Origin: an uncultured Chitinophagaceae bacterium | GTDB lineage: Bacteria > Bacteroidota > Bacteroidia > Chitinophagales > Chitinophagaceae | Length of the DNA: 8,077 nt | Assembly (NCBI GenBank): GCA_937897585.1 | Contig: CALCNY010000027.1 | Span: forward strand, 1 to 8,077 | Reading direction: 5' to 3' | Shown here: one piece after another, positions 1 to 6,790 of the stretch | How the letters are laid out: the number at the start of each line of letters is the position of its first letter | Numbering within the stretch: position 1 is the first letter of the stretch | Translations under genes and position numbers: made by a program | Notes under the pieces: generated by a model | The model's database searches: none | What the model was told of the DNA's origin: nothing | What the model saw: only the letters and a program-made list of their open reading frames with translations

Positions 1-95
1 TTGACATTAAAAACTTGCCTAATGGTATGTATGTTGTAAAAATCAATAAAGGGTTGATTCAGCATTCCATCAATATCATCATTTCTCATCAATAA
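1..95 (+). CDS. C-terminal end of a T9SS-secreted protein (partial)
   Basis: The reading frame entering from the left edge (codons begin at base 3) gives 30 residues and then two consecutive TAA stops. It contains DIKNLPNGMYVVKINKG, the typical last strands of the type A T9SS C-terminal sorting domain (Asn-Gly-x-Tyr-hydrophobic pattern followed by a short amphipathic strand). Proteins with this domain cross the outer membrane by T9SS, lose the signal, and are released or attached to the surface. Nothing is visible of the protein's own function, which lies outside the window. The CotH-like gene starts 5 bases after the first stop, so the two are very likely one transcript. The domain call is from sequence pattern; cargo identity is unknown. 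Confidence 0.85.
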   Translation, partial: DIKNLPNGMYVVKINKGLIQHSINIIISHQ

Positions 96-100
96 TAAAA

Positions 101-1483
101 ATGAAAAATAAATTTCTAATAATAATTACGCTATCCGTTATAATATTTGGTTGCAGAAAAAATCCTGTTGATTTAACCATAGATCCTACCCAATACAACC
201 CAGACTGGACAGCAGCTTCACATGAAAATGTGCCTGCCAATTACAATGTTGTTTTTCCTCAAAATAGTGTCAATAAAATTGAAATCAAATTAGGCGCTGA
301 TAAATGGAATGTGATCAAAGCGAACATGGTTTCTATTTTTGGAATTGATTTTGGAGGCAATGTTGGAGGTAGTAATGTAAACACCTTGATAGAACCTGAA
401 TATGTAGATGGCGATTTGACTTTCAATGGAAAAGTCTGGAAGAATGTTGGTTTCAGATTGAAAGGAAATTCAACGCTTCGTGATGCCTGGAATAGTGGCA
501 ATTACAAACTTCCATTCAGATTGAATTTCGACAAATTTGAAGACCAATATCCTGGTATTAAAAACCAGCGTTTCTACGGATTTAAATCACTTTCGTTTTC
601 ACCGGGATTTAATGATGCTTCTTTAATCAGAGAAAAACTGGCGGCAGATATCTATAGACTTGGCGGTATTGTTGCAGCACGAACTTCTTTCTATAGAGTT
701 TATGTTGACATTGGAACCGGACTAAAATACTGGGGATTGTATTGTGGAGTTGAATTGCCGGATGACAATATGTTGCAAGACCAATTGGGAGAAGAATCTG
801 GGAACATTTACAAACCCGAATCTCGACTCAATATATTTAATCAATCTGAATTTATAAAACAAAATAACGAAATAGAAAATGATTTTACAGACGTTGCTGA
901 ATTTGTTTCTACATTGAATAGTCCAACAAGAATTTATAACAACTCCCAATGGAAAACAAATCTTGAAAATATTTTTGATGTAGATTTATTTCTAAAATGG
1001 ATGGCTATAAACAACGGCATGACCAACTGGGATAGTTATGGAACCATGGCTCACAATTACTATCTCTATCATCATAGTGATGGAAAACTATTATGGATTC
1101 CATGGGACAATAATGAAGCCATGAGCAGTAACCCAGGCATAGTTGGTGCCACGGGCGGCAATGGAATGAATGGCTTGTCACTATCCATGAATGAAGTAAC
1201 AGTTAACTGGCCCTTGATAAGGTATCTCGTCGATGATGCTAATTATTTTCAACGATATAAAGACTTATTGAAAACTTTTAAAAATGATGTTTTCAATAAT
1301 GCTACAATCGATGCCATGATTGATAACGATTACAATTTGATCACTCCGTTTGTAATTGGGCCAGATGGCGAACAACCAGGCTATACTTATTTACCTGAAG
1401 CTTCGGCATTTACAAACGAAAAAAACAACCTAAAATCTCACATCACCTACAGAAACGCTATGATATCAAACTTTTTACCCTAA
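101..1483 (+). CDS. CotH-family atypical protein kinase, lipoprotein
   Basis: A 460-residue protein. Residues 1-17 are a signal sequence ending in a lipobox (IIFGC, lipidated Cys18), so it should sit in the envelope, perhaps at the surface. The body matches the CotH kinase family: KGNSTLR (121-127) in the N-lobe, a LGGIVAARTSFYRVYVD-type block (187-203), YWGLYCGVELPDD (210-222), then NWDSYGTMAHNYYLY (309-323) and the IPWDNNEA motif (333-340). By analogy with Bacillus CotH, Asp311 is the likely catalytic Asp and Asp336 the metal-binding Asp. CotH proteins phosphorylate Ser/Thr of secreted or coat proteins. The gene follows the T9SS cargo gene by 5 bases, so the cargo may be a partner or substrate (inference). 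The family usually shows DxD-like acids after Pro-Trp; here the motif reads D-N-N-E. The start is the first ATG and gives a normal lipoprotein signal. Confidence 0.9.
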   Translation: MKNKFLIIITLSVIIFGCRKNPVDLTIDPTQYNPDWTAASHENVPANYNVVFPQNSVNKIEIKLGADKWNVIKANMVSIFGIDFGGNVGGSNVNTLIEPEYVDGDLTFNGKVWKNVGFRLKGNSTLRDAWNSGNYKLPFRLNFDKFEDQYPGIKNQRFYGFKSLSFSPGFNDASLIREKLAADIYRLGGIVAARTSFYRVYVDIGTGLKYWGLYCGVELPDDNMLQDQLGEESGNIYKPESRLNIFNQSEFIKQNNEIENDFTDVAEFVSTLNSPTRIYNNSQWKTNLENIFDVDLFLKWMAINNGMTNWDSYGTMAHNYYLYHHSDGKLLWIPWDNNEAMSSNPGIVGATGGNGMNGLSLSMNEVTVNWPLIRYLVDDANYFQRYKDLLKTFKNDVFNNATIDAMIDNDYNLITPFVIGPDGEQPGYTYLPEASAFTNEKNNLKSHITYRNAMISNFLP

Positions 1484-1601
1484 TTTTTTTTACAAATTCA
1501 CTAGTTTTTCAAAAATAAATGTTAATTTTCTTTAAACTAACTGACAGAGGTTTAGTCTGACTGCCTATTTTTTTCAATTAATTAAACACAAAACAACTTC
1601 A

Positions 1602-4600
1602 ATGAGAAAGAAGTATCTGGCATTGCTGATTTTGCTTGTATCTACAATTGCATTCAGTACAATGAAATTTTTCAATCGTAACGCCCCCCTTTCTTTGACA
1701 CCTTACAATTACGCGAATATCCCTTTCCCTATAGATGTCACAAACAATTTGTTTCAGATGGACAACACACCTGCCGACAACCCTATTACGGACGATGGAG
1801 CAGCATTAGGAAGAGTGTTGTTTTACGATGTTGATTTGTCGATCAACCATACTGTATCCTGTGCCAGCTGTCACCAGCAAAAATTCTCATTTAGTGATAC
1901 GGCCAGATTCAGTAGAGGGTTCAATGGAGGCCTCACTTCCAGAAATTCAATGGGCTTAATACATGCCAGATTTCAAAGAGACAGTGCTTTTTTCTGGGAT
2001 AACAGAGCAAAATATCTTGAGATACAAACGCTGATACCCATTCAAAATAGTGTAGAAATGGGACTGACACTGGATACCATGGTAGCCCGTTTATCTGCCA
2101 AACCATATTATGCGCAGTTGTTTCAGGCGGCTTTTGGGTCACCTACAGTTACTTCTGATAAAGTGTCGAAAGCGCTGGCACAATTTGTACGAAGTATGAA
2201 CACATTTGGATCCAGATTCCGTCAGGGAGTTGATGGCACCACCGGTAATCCTGAAATAGTGCAATTTCCCAATTTTACAGCTCAGGAAAATCTGGGTAAA
2301 GATTTATTCATGGACATCACCAGAGGTAATTGTCAAGCTTGTCATACCAGGAATGTAATGGTACAGCAAGGTGCTCAAAACATTGGATTGGATTCAATTT
2401 ATGCGGACAATGGCGTCGGTGCCGCCTCCGGAAGACGTGCACAGGATGGCAAATTCAGCGTTCCTTCTCTTATAAATGTGGCACTCACACCACCTTATAT
2501 GCACGATGGCAGATTTAAAACACTGGAACAGGTAATTGATTTTTACAGCGACTCGATAAAAGAGCATGTTAACCTATCCGGATTTTTAAGAGAAATCATT
2601 CCGGGAACTGTTAACCCCAACAACAACACTTGCGATACCTGTCCGCCAAGAAGACCGCACTACTCACCTACTGAAAAAGCCGCATTGGTAGCTTTTCTAA
2701 AAACATTGACTGACACCATCATCACAACAGATCCCAGATGGAGCAATCCTTTCCTTTGTGGAACACATAATGTGCAAACCATAACCGCTTGTGAAAGTTA
2801 TATATGGAATGGCATCACTTATAACAGTAGTGGTACTTTCGTGAATTCATATATCAATAATACAGGTTGTGTTTCAGCAGACACTTTGAAACTGACCATT
2901 ACCAGAGGATCGCATAATAGCTATACAATTGCATCTTGTAGTAGTTACAATTGGAACGGAACCACATACACTGTAAGTGGAAATTACACGTATAATTATT
3001 CCAATAATTTGGGTTGTGCATCAGTAGACACACTTCACCTGACCATCAACCTGCCATCGCACATAGTTGTGAATGCAAGTGCCTGCAACAACTATGTGTG
3101 GTACGGCACCACATACACAAGCAGCGGAACGTATGTTCATCTTTATACAAATTCGGATGGCTGCCCATCTTCAGACACCCTTCATCTTACAATAAACACA
3201 AGCAACAACAGCATATCGGCAACAGCCTGTAACAGTTATACGTGGAATGGCACCACCTATAATACCAGCGGTGATTATCTATATAATTATAATAATAGTT
3301 TTGGATGCGCCGCTACCGATACACTTCACTTGACTATCAACAAGAGTACAGCAAGCACAACAAACATAATAGTATGTTCAACATCATTGCCTTACAGCTG
3401 GAATGGAATCAGTTGTTCAAGCGCAGGCACTTATGTGAAAACATTGAGTAATGCCGTAGGGTGCGATTCCATTGCTACACTTGTACTGAACACAAGCAGT
3501 GTTATTCCTGCAGCACCGGTTACATTGACACAGACACTCGTCAATAATGTATGCGGTGCTAAAATATATCGTTATACTGTAACTGCAGTAACCAACGCCA
3601 GCGGTTATGCATGGCAGTTACCTGTTTCAGTTGGAGGTATATCCGGTGTTTTTGTTGATTCCGGAGACATTAACAATTCAAGAGTCATCAGAGTCAGATA
3701 CAGTTCAAACGCAGCCGCAGGAACAACTGATAGCATTAAGGTAAAAGCATTTTCCGGATGTGGAAGCAGCATTTACAAAGGATTTAAACTCTCCAACACT
3801 TTGTTGACAGCACCTGCAGCACCAGCATCTGTAACAATAACTGCAGTTTCAACGAATAATTGCAGTAATAGAATCTACAGATATACTGCTCCGACTTTGC
3901 CTGTTGCAACAACAACAGCCATGGCTGCAACCGGATATATATGGTCTTTCACAGGAAGCTTGGGAGCCAATGCCGTTATAGATTCGGGCACAGTAAATTC
4001 AAGGATCATCAGGGTAAAATTCACCTCCAATGCCGCGTCAGTAACCGGAGACAGTGTTAGGGTTTTATATACATCAGACTGTGGCAATAGCGCCAACAAA
4101 TCTTATAAACTTACCAATACACTATTTACTTATCCTGCAGCTCCTGCCTCCATCAGCACAACACTTGTAAGTGATGTGTGTGGCGCCAGAGTATACAGAT
4201 ACACAGCTCCAACATTACCTATAGCAACAACTACTACCGCTGCAGCTACAGGGTATATTTGGACATTATCAACCGGACCAATAGGCATCACAGGGAGCAT
4301 TGATTCGGGAACAATAAATTCCAGAATCATCCGAATTGTATACACAAACAATGCAGCAGCAACATCAGCAGACAGCATTAAAGTAAGATACACATCAGAC
4401 TGTGGTAATAGTCTGAATAAAGTAGCAATTTTGACAAACCTATTAAAATCAGCACCTGCATCACCAACCGTACTGACACAAACGTTGGTCAGTGATGTCT
4501 GTGGCGCAAGAGTATATCGTTATACCGTAACCGCAGTAACAAATGCTACCGGATATGCATGGACGCTACCGTTATCTGTAGGCGGCGTTTTGGGAGTAGC

Positions 4601-4901
4601 TGTTGATTCAGGGGATATTAACATTGACAGAATCATCAAAATCAGATATACTTCAAATGCTGCTGCGATCTCAACTGACAGCATAAAAGTAAGGGCATTT
4701 TCTGGTTGTGGTAGCAGTGCCACCAAAGGTTTCAAACTCACAAATCTTGCTAAGTCAGGTTGCCCTACTCCGCTACTTAAAGAATTGCCAATTACTTACA
4801 CCAGTCCTGAAAAGCGGAAAAACAAGAAGTCATTTTTCTCATTTGTATCAGCATTGAATTTGAAAGAACAGCATTCAACTCAGGCAGATTCAAAACGATA
4901 A
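1602..4901 (+). CDS. Di-haem cytochrome c peroxidase (MauG/CCP family) fused to surface-type repeats
   Basis: A 1099-residue exported protein; residues 1-20 are a signal sequence with a basic start and a hydrophobic core. Residues ~40-370 are a di-haem peroxidase domain with two c-type haem sites, CASCH (87-91) and CQACH (244-248), and the family block PPYMHDGRFKTLEQV (297-311). Tyr315, in VIDFYSD, falls where MauG-like proteins carry the axial Tyr instead of the CCP Met (inference). An extra CxxC (344-347) follows. Known relatives reduce H2O2 or oxidise protein side chains and are ~350-450 residues long. Here ~720 residues are added: five ~49-residue Cys/Trp repeats (391-633), four ~105-residue PKD-like repeats (637-1052), and a basic tail. 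The tail shows no T9SS sorting signal, and the other two frames over it do not restore one. A strong terminator follows. Substrate and final location are unknown; an extracytoplasmic, cell-surface role is inferred. Confidence 0.9.
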   Translation: MRKKYLALLILLVSTIAFSTMKFFNRNAPLSLTPYNYANIPFPIDVTNNLFQMDNTPADNPITDDGAALGRVLFYDVDLSINHTVSCASCHQQKFSFSDTARFSRGFNGGLTSRNSMGLIHARFQRDSAFFWDNRAKYLEIQTLIPIQNSVEMGLTLDTMVARLSAKPYYAQLFQAAFGSPTVTSDKVSKALAQFVRSMNTFGSRFRQGVDGTTGNPEIVQFPNFTAQENLGKDLFMDITRGNCQACHTRNVMVQQGAQNIGLDSIYADNGVGAASGRRAQDGKFSVPSLINVALTPPYMHDGRFKTLEQVIDFYSDSIKEHVNLSGFLREIIPGTVNPNNNTCDTCPPRRPHYSPTEKAALVAFLKTLTDTIITTDPRWSNPFLCGTHNVQTITACESYIWNGITYNSSGTFVNSYINNTGCVSADTLKLTITRGSHNSYTIASCSSYNWNGTTYTVSGNYTYNYSNNLGCASVDTLHLTINLPSHIVVNASACNNYVWYGTTYTSSGTYVHLYTNSDGCPSSDTLHLTINTSNNSISATACNSYTWNGTTYNTSGDYLYNYNNSFGCAATDTLHLTINKSTASTTNIIVCSTSLPYSWNGISCSSAGTYVKTLSNAVGCDSIATLVLNTSSVIPAAPVTLTQTLVNNVCGAKIYRYTVTAVTNASGYAWQLPVSVGGISGVFVDSGDINNSRVIRVRYSSNAAAGTTDSIKVKAFSGCGSSIYKGFKLSNTLLTAPAAPASVTITAVSTNNCSNRIYRYTAPTLPVATTTAMAATGYIWSFTGSLGANAVIDSGTVNSRIIRVKFTSNAASVTGDSVRVLYTSDCGNSANKSYKLTNTLFTYPAAPASISTTLVSDVCGARVYRYTAPTLPIATTTTAAATGYIWTLSTGPIGITGSIDSGTINSRIIRIVYTNNAAATSADSIKVRYTSDCGNSLNKVAILTNLLKSAPASPTVLTQTLVSDVCGARVYRYTVTAVTNATGYAWTLPLSVGGVLGVAVDSGDINIDRIIKIRYTSNAAAISTDSIKVRAFSGCGSSATKGFKLTNLAKSGCPTPLLKELPITYTSPEKRKNKKSFFSFVSALNLKEQHSTQADSKR
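2772..3500 (+). repeat. Five in-frame ~49-residue Cys/Trp repeats in the peroxidase fusion
   Basis: Residues 391-633 of the 1602-4901 protein hold five units of the type A-C-x-S-Y-x-W-N-G-T-T-Y, then S-G-x-Y, then G-C and DTLHLTIN. First cysteines are at 397, 446, 495, 543 and 592, a period of 49, 49, 48 and 49. In units 1-4 the second Cys follows 26 residues later (423, 472, 521, 569); in unit 5 it is 29 later (621), with an additional Cys605. The regular Cys pair suggests one disulfide per unit. Similar repeats occur in secreted Bacteroidota proteins as stalk or adhesin modules (family knowledge). Confidence 0.9.
3510..4757 (+). repeat. Four in-frame PKD-like repeats, ABBA order
   Basis: Residues 637-1052 of the peroxidase fusion hold four ~105-residue units, each with a V-C-G-A-x-x-Y-R-Y start, G-Y-x-W, DSG, SNAA, DSIKV and S-x-CG followed by a K-L-T-N end. 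First cysteines are at 651, 754, 860 and 967; second cysteines at 720, 827, 934 and 1036. Units 1 and 4 share VTAVTNA, SVGG and AFSGCG with a Cys spacing of 69. Units 2 and 3 share TAPTLP, a Thr-rich insert and YTSDCGNS with spacings of 73 and 74. The fold is inferred to be a PKD-like beta sandwich with one disulfide. Confidence 0.85.
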
Positions 4902-4916
4902 TTTATGTTTATAAAC

Positions 4917-4963
4917 TAATAACAGAACCGGCTACGAACATTTGGTAGCCGGTTCTGTTATTA
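4917..4963 (+). terminator. Intrinsic terminator after the peroxidase fusion
   Basis: A perfect inverted repeat: bases 4917-4935 pair with 4945-4963 (19 bp, GC-rich core AACCGGCTAC) around a 9-base loop. It starts 16 bases after the stop of the 1602-4901 gene. No long T-run follows on either strand, only TTAT within the stem, so termination may rest on the stem itself and could work in both directions. It separates the peroxidase gene from the lipoprotein gene, which has its own promoter. Confidence 0.8.
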
Positions 4964-4991
4964 TAGGTTTCATTTTCTGAGATTGATTTTA

Positions 4992-4999
4992 TAATTTTG
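4992..4999 (+). promoter_or_regulatory. Bacteroidota -7 element for the 5019 lipoprotein gene
   Basis: TAATTTTG matches the Bacteroidota -7 consensus TAnnTTTG exactly and lies 19 bases before the ATG at 5019. The expected -33 site (about 4968-4971, TTTC) is only a weak match to TTTG. It sits just after the terminator, where a new promoter is needed. Confidence 0.5.
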
Positions 5000-5018
5000 G
5001 ACTGAAAAAATATAAAAC

Positions 5019-5453
5019 ATGTCACTAAGAAAAGTTTTACCTATTTCCTTATCAACTATCTTGATTGTATTTTTGTTTGGCTGTAAAAAAGATAACAATA
5101 CTACTCCAGCAGTTATTACCGTAAAATATGAAATCACCACGACAGCTCCACTTCTTGATACAACAGCCATGGGATCTATACAGTATACCGACTCAATAGG
5201 AACAGACAGCACGACTTCAGATTTTTATCCCGGCCATACAAGCTGGACAAAAACATTCACACTTACAACTGCCACCCGCCCTTTGACTTTAAAATTATCT
5301 ACCCCAATAAGTTATTTTTTGGCTTCACAAGGTTCCATAACCGGTAAAATTTATGTCAATGATGTTTTGCAAACAACTTCATTTTCCTCTACAACCAATT
5401 CGTTCAACATTTTTTATGCATCGTTGTCTGAAACTACAGCTGTTGTAAATTGA
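5019..5453 (+). CDS. Small surface-type lipoprotein, function unknown
   Basis: A 144-residue protein with a lipoprotein signal: residues 1-21 are basic then hydrophobic, with lipobox FLFGC and lipidated Cys22 followed by KKDNNTTP. A charged tract right after the Cys is typical of Bacteroidota lipoproteins exported to the surface (family knowledge). The mature part is Thr/Ser-rich, without Cys or obvious catalytic motifs, and has alternating hydrophobic pattern suggesting a small beta sandwich: VKYEITT, GSIQYTDS, SWTKTFTL, PLTLKLS, GSITGKIYVNDV. The order (strand, ITYTD-like strand, Trp-containing strand, then a strand ending in a V-N/D-G-like turn) recalls MmpS-like small envelope proteins, but I would not name it on that basis. 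It follows a terminator and has its own -7 element. No terminator follows, so read-through into the DUF5808 gene is possible. Confidence 0.8.
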   Translation: MSLRKVLPISLSTILIVFLFGCKKDNNTTPAVITVKYEITTTAPLLDTTAMGSIQYTDSIGTDSTTSDFYPGHTSWTKTFTLTTATRPLTLKLSTPISYFLASQGSITGKIYVNDVLQTTSFSSTTNSFNIFYASLSETTAVVN

Positions 5454-5458
5454 GGAGG

Positions 5459-5530
5459 GAGAAGATAGATGTGTTGGATAAGATAGATAAGCTGGATAGG
5501 ATGGATAAGCTAGATACGTTGAATAAAATA
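5459..5530 (+). repeat. 9-bp-period minisatellite, about eight degenerate units
   Basis: Eight 9-base steps with core GATAAGMTR: gagaagata, gatgtgttg, gataagata, gataagctg, gataggatg, gataagcta, gatacgttg, aataaaata. Central units are the closest to each other and the flanks are degenerate. It begins 5 bases after the lipoprotein stop and is followed by a T8 run and the ATG of the next gene. Because the period is a multiple of 3, one frame reads as a run of three-residue I/L-D-K steps, ending in a TGA that overlaps the ATG at 5542. Confidence 0.8.
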
Positions 5531-5541
5531 TTTTTTTTCAA

Positions 5542-5772
5542 ATGAATAATAACCCAGACAAAGAAACATTAAACCGTTGGCATAATGACCCCAACAACTG
5601 GAAATGGGGAATGATTTATTTTAATAAAGAAGACAAAAGATTATTCCCGCCAAAGCGAATGCCGATGATGGGCTGGACGATCAACTTTGCTAATAAATGG
5701 TCGGTTATTGCAATGATAATTTTAATTCTTGCCATCCTGTTATTTATGAAAATCATCTTGTCAATAAAATAG
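5542..5772 (+). CDS. DUF5808 domain small membrane protein
   Basis: A 76-residue protein. Residues 18-50 match the DUF5808 pattern: NNWKWGMIYFNKEDKRLFPP (18-37) followed by a Lys-Arg pair and GWTINFAN (44-51). A single membrane segment spans ~54-74 (isoleucine- and leucine-rich), ending in a Lys. The DUF5808 part would lie on the side opposite the short C-terminal tail. The family has no established function; it often occurs next to membrane segments and is thought of as a small membrane-associated module. The upstream 88 bases hold the minisatellite and no clear -7 element, so transcription probably comes from the lipoprotein promoter. The gene converges with the dioxygenase gene, with only 14 bases between stops and no hairpin in that gap. 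Confidence 0.8.
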   Translation: MNNNPDKETLNRWHNDPNNWKWGMIYFNKEDKRLFPPKRMPMMGWTINFANKWSVIAMIILILAILLFMKIILSIK

Positions 5773-5786
5773 CCCGCAGATAATTC

Positions 5787-6629
5787 TTACCCAATTTTCA
5801 CCGAAGTCATTGTCAATGATCCTGCAACAGGCTTGTCATTGAAAAAAGAAACAGCATCATTTTTGCCTTGCAATCCCAATGTATACAATAAAGGCAAATA
5901 ATGTTCAGGTGTTGGAATGGCAAGTAAAGCTTCTCTACCCAATTGATTGTAATTGATAAGCGGCTTATGTTCTTTTTGTAAAATCAATTCTTTAAAAGTC
6001 TGGTTCATTTGCAGCGCCCAATCGTAACCGTAAGCAGGACCATTTAATTTATCCCAAGCCACCATACCCAGGTTGTGAACCATATTTCCACTACCAATAA
6101 TCAAAACCCCTTTGGAACGCAAATGAAATAATTCTTTAGCTAAGTCGTAATGAAATGCAGGATTCTTTGTATAATCGATACTCAACTGTAACACAGGAAT
6201 ATTTGCTTCAGGATACATATGTCTGATGATGGACCAAGTGCCATGATCCAAACCCCAATCGTGATTAAGTTCAACTTCAGTTGAGTGAATTAGAGAAGCT
6301 GTTTCTTTTGCAAGCGCAGGATTTCCGGGAGCAGGATATTGTACTTTAAATAATTCATCGGGGAAACCTCCAAAATCATGAATGGTTTGAGGGAAATCCA
6401 TTGCAGTAATTTTCGTTCCTTTTGTAAACCAATGAGCAGAAATTACCAACACTGCTTTTGGTGTAGGAATTTCATTTGCCATAGTCGTCCATCTTTTACT
6501 GAATTCATTGTCTTCAATTCCATTCATAGGCGAACCATGTCCTACAAATAATACAGGCATTAAAAAATCTTGAAGCGGCAAAGTATCTGTCAGATTTTTA
6601 AATGCATTTAAAGTGTTGATGCTACTCAT
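5787..6629 (-). CDS. ygiD: LigB/YgiD-type extradiol ring-cleavage dioxygenase (4,5-DOPA dioxygenase family)
   Basis: A 280-residue cytoplasmic enzyme of the class III extradiol dioxygenase family. Motifs in order: GHGSP (30-34), SAHW (64-67), FGGFP and YPAPG (86-102), GLDHGTW (126-132), QLSID (148-152), IGSGNMVHNLG (178-188) and TPEHYLPL (240-247). Likely metal ligands are His31, His66 and His185, with His129 and His243 in the active site; the 35-residue gap between the first two equals that of E. coli YgiD. Family members open catechol-type rings such as L-DOPA between carbons 4 and 5; the natural substrate in most bacteria is unsettled. The first ATG gives a 23-residue extension before MPVLFVGHGSP that is common in Bacteroidota relatives; Met24 is the alternative start. 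A -7 element lies 50 bases upstream. It faces the DUF5808 gene with 14 bases between stops. Confidence 0.92.
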   Translation of the reverse strand: MSSINTLNAFKNLTDTLPLQDFLMPVLFVGHGSPMNGIEDNEFSKRWTTMANEIPTPKAVLVISAHWFTKGTKITAMDFPQTIHDFGGFPDELFKVQYPAPGNPALAKETASLIHSTEVELNHDWGLDHGTWSIIRHMYPEANIPVLQLSIDYTKNPAFHYDLAKELFHLRSKGVLIIGSGNMVHNLGMVAWDKLNGPAYGYDWALQMNQTFKELILQKEHKPLINYNQLGREALLAIPTPEHYLPLLYTLGLQGKNDAVSFFNDKPVAGSLTMTSVKIG

Positions 6630-6678
6630 GATGGAAATAGTTTGATGAATTGATTTCTGGCTAAAAATGACAACTATT

Positions 6679-6686
6679 CAAAAGTA
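6679..6686 (-). promoter_or_regulatory. Bacteroidota -7 element for the dioxygenase gene
   Basis: On the - strand the site reads TACTTTTG, an exact match to TAnnTTTG. It lies 50 bases upstream of the ATG at 6629, which predicts a leader of roughly 40 bases. The nearest TTG-type -33 match (6701-6703) is only 14 bases away, shorter than usual, so the promoter is probable rather than certain. Confidence 0.45.
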
Positions 6687-6734
6687 AAAAATCGAAATTA
6701 CAAAATATCTTTTCGTAGTTATTTGTAAGAAATG

Positions 6735-6757
6735 AAAAAGCCGGAATTAACCGGCTT
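6735..6757 (-). terminator. Intrinsic terminator of the PepSY-like gene
   Basis: On the - strand, AAGCCGG and CCGGCTT (6738-6744 and 6751-6757) form a 7-bp stem with a 6-base loop. The second arm runs into a T tract (CTTTTTC, 6735-6739). It begins 33 bases after the stop of the 6791-7306 gene and separates it from the dioxygenase promoter. Confidence 0.8.
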
Positions 6758-6790
6758 CAATTGATTTTGAGATCGACTAAGAAATGTAAA

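Noticed and set aside
1484..1601. A promoter for the peroxidase fusion at TAATTTTC (1523-1530) or TATTTTTT (1566-1573).
   Set aside because: Neither matches TAnnTTTG exactly nor has a -33 site at proper distance. A promoter is expected here but I cannot place it.
3875..4741. Several open frames on the - strand opposite the repeat region.
   Set aside because: They mirror each other because they lie opposite repeats, lack starts with context, and have no family pattern. The + strand frame is clearly the coding one.
2772..4757. CRISPR array or DNA-level tandem repeat.
   Set aside because: The periodicity is in the protein (about 49 and about 105 residues) and the DNA of units has diverged, with no constant repeat and spacer pattern.
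4760..4901. A frameshift hiding a T9SS sorting domain at the end of the peroxidase fusion.
   Set aside because: The other two forward frames over this stretch hit stops and show no sorting-domain motif.
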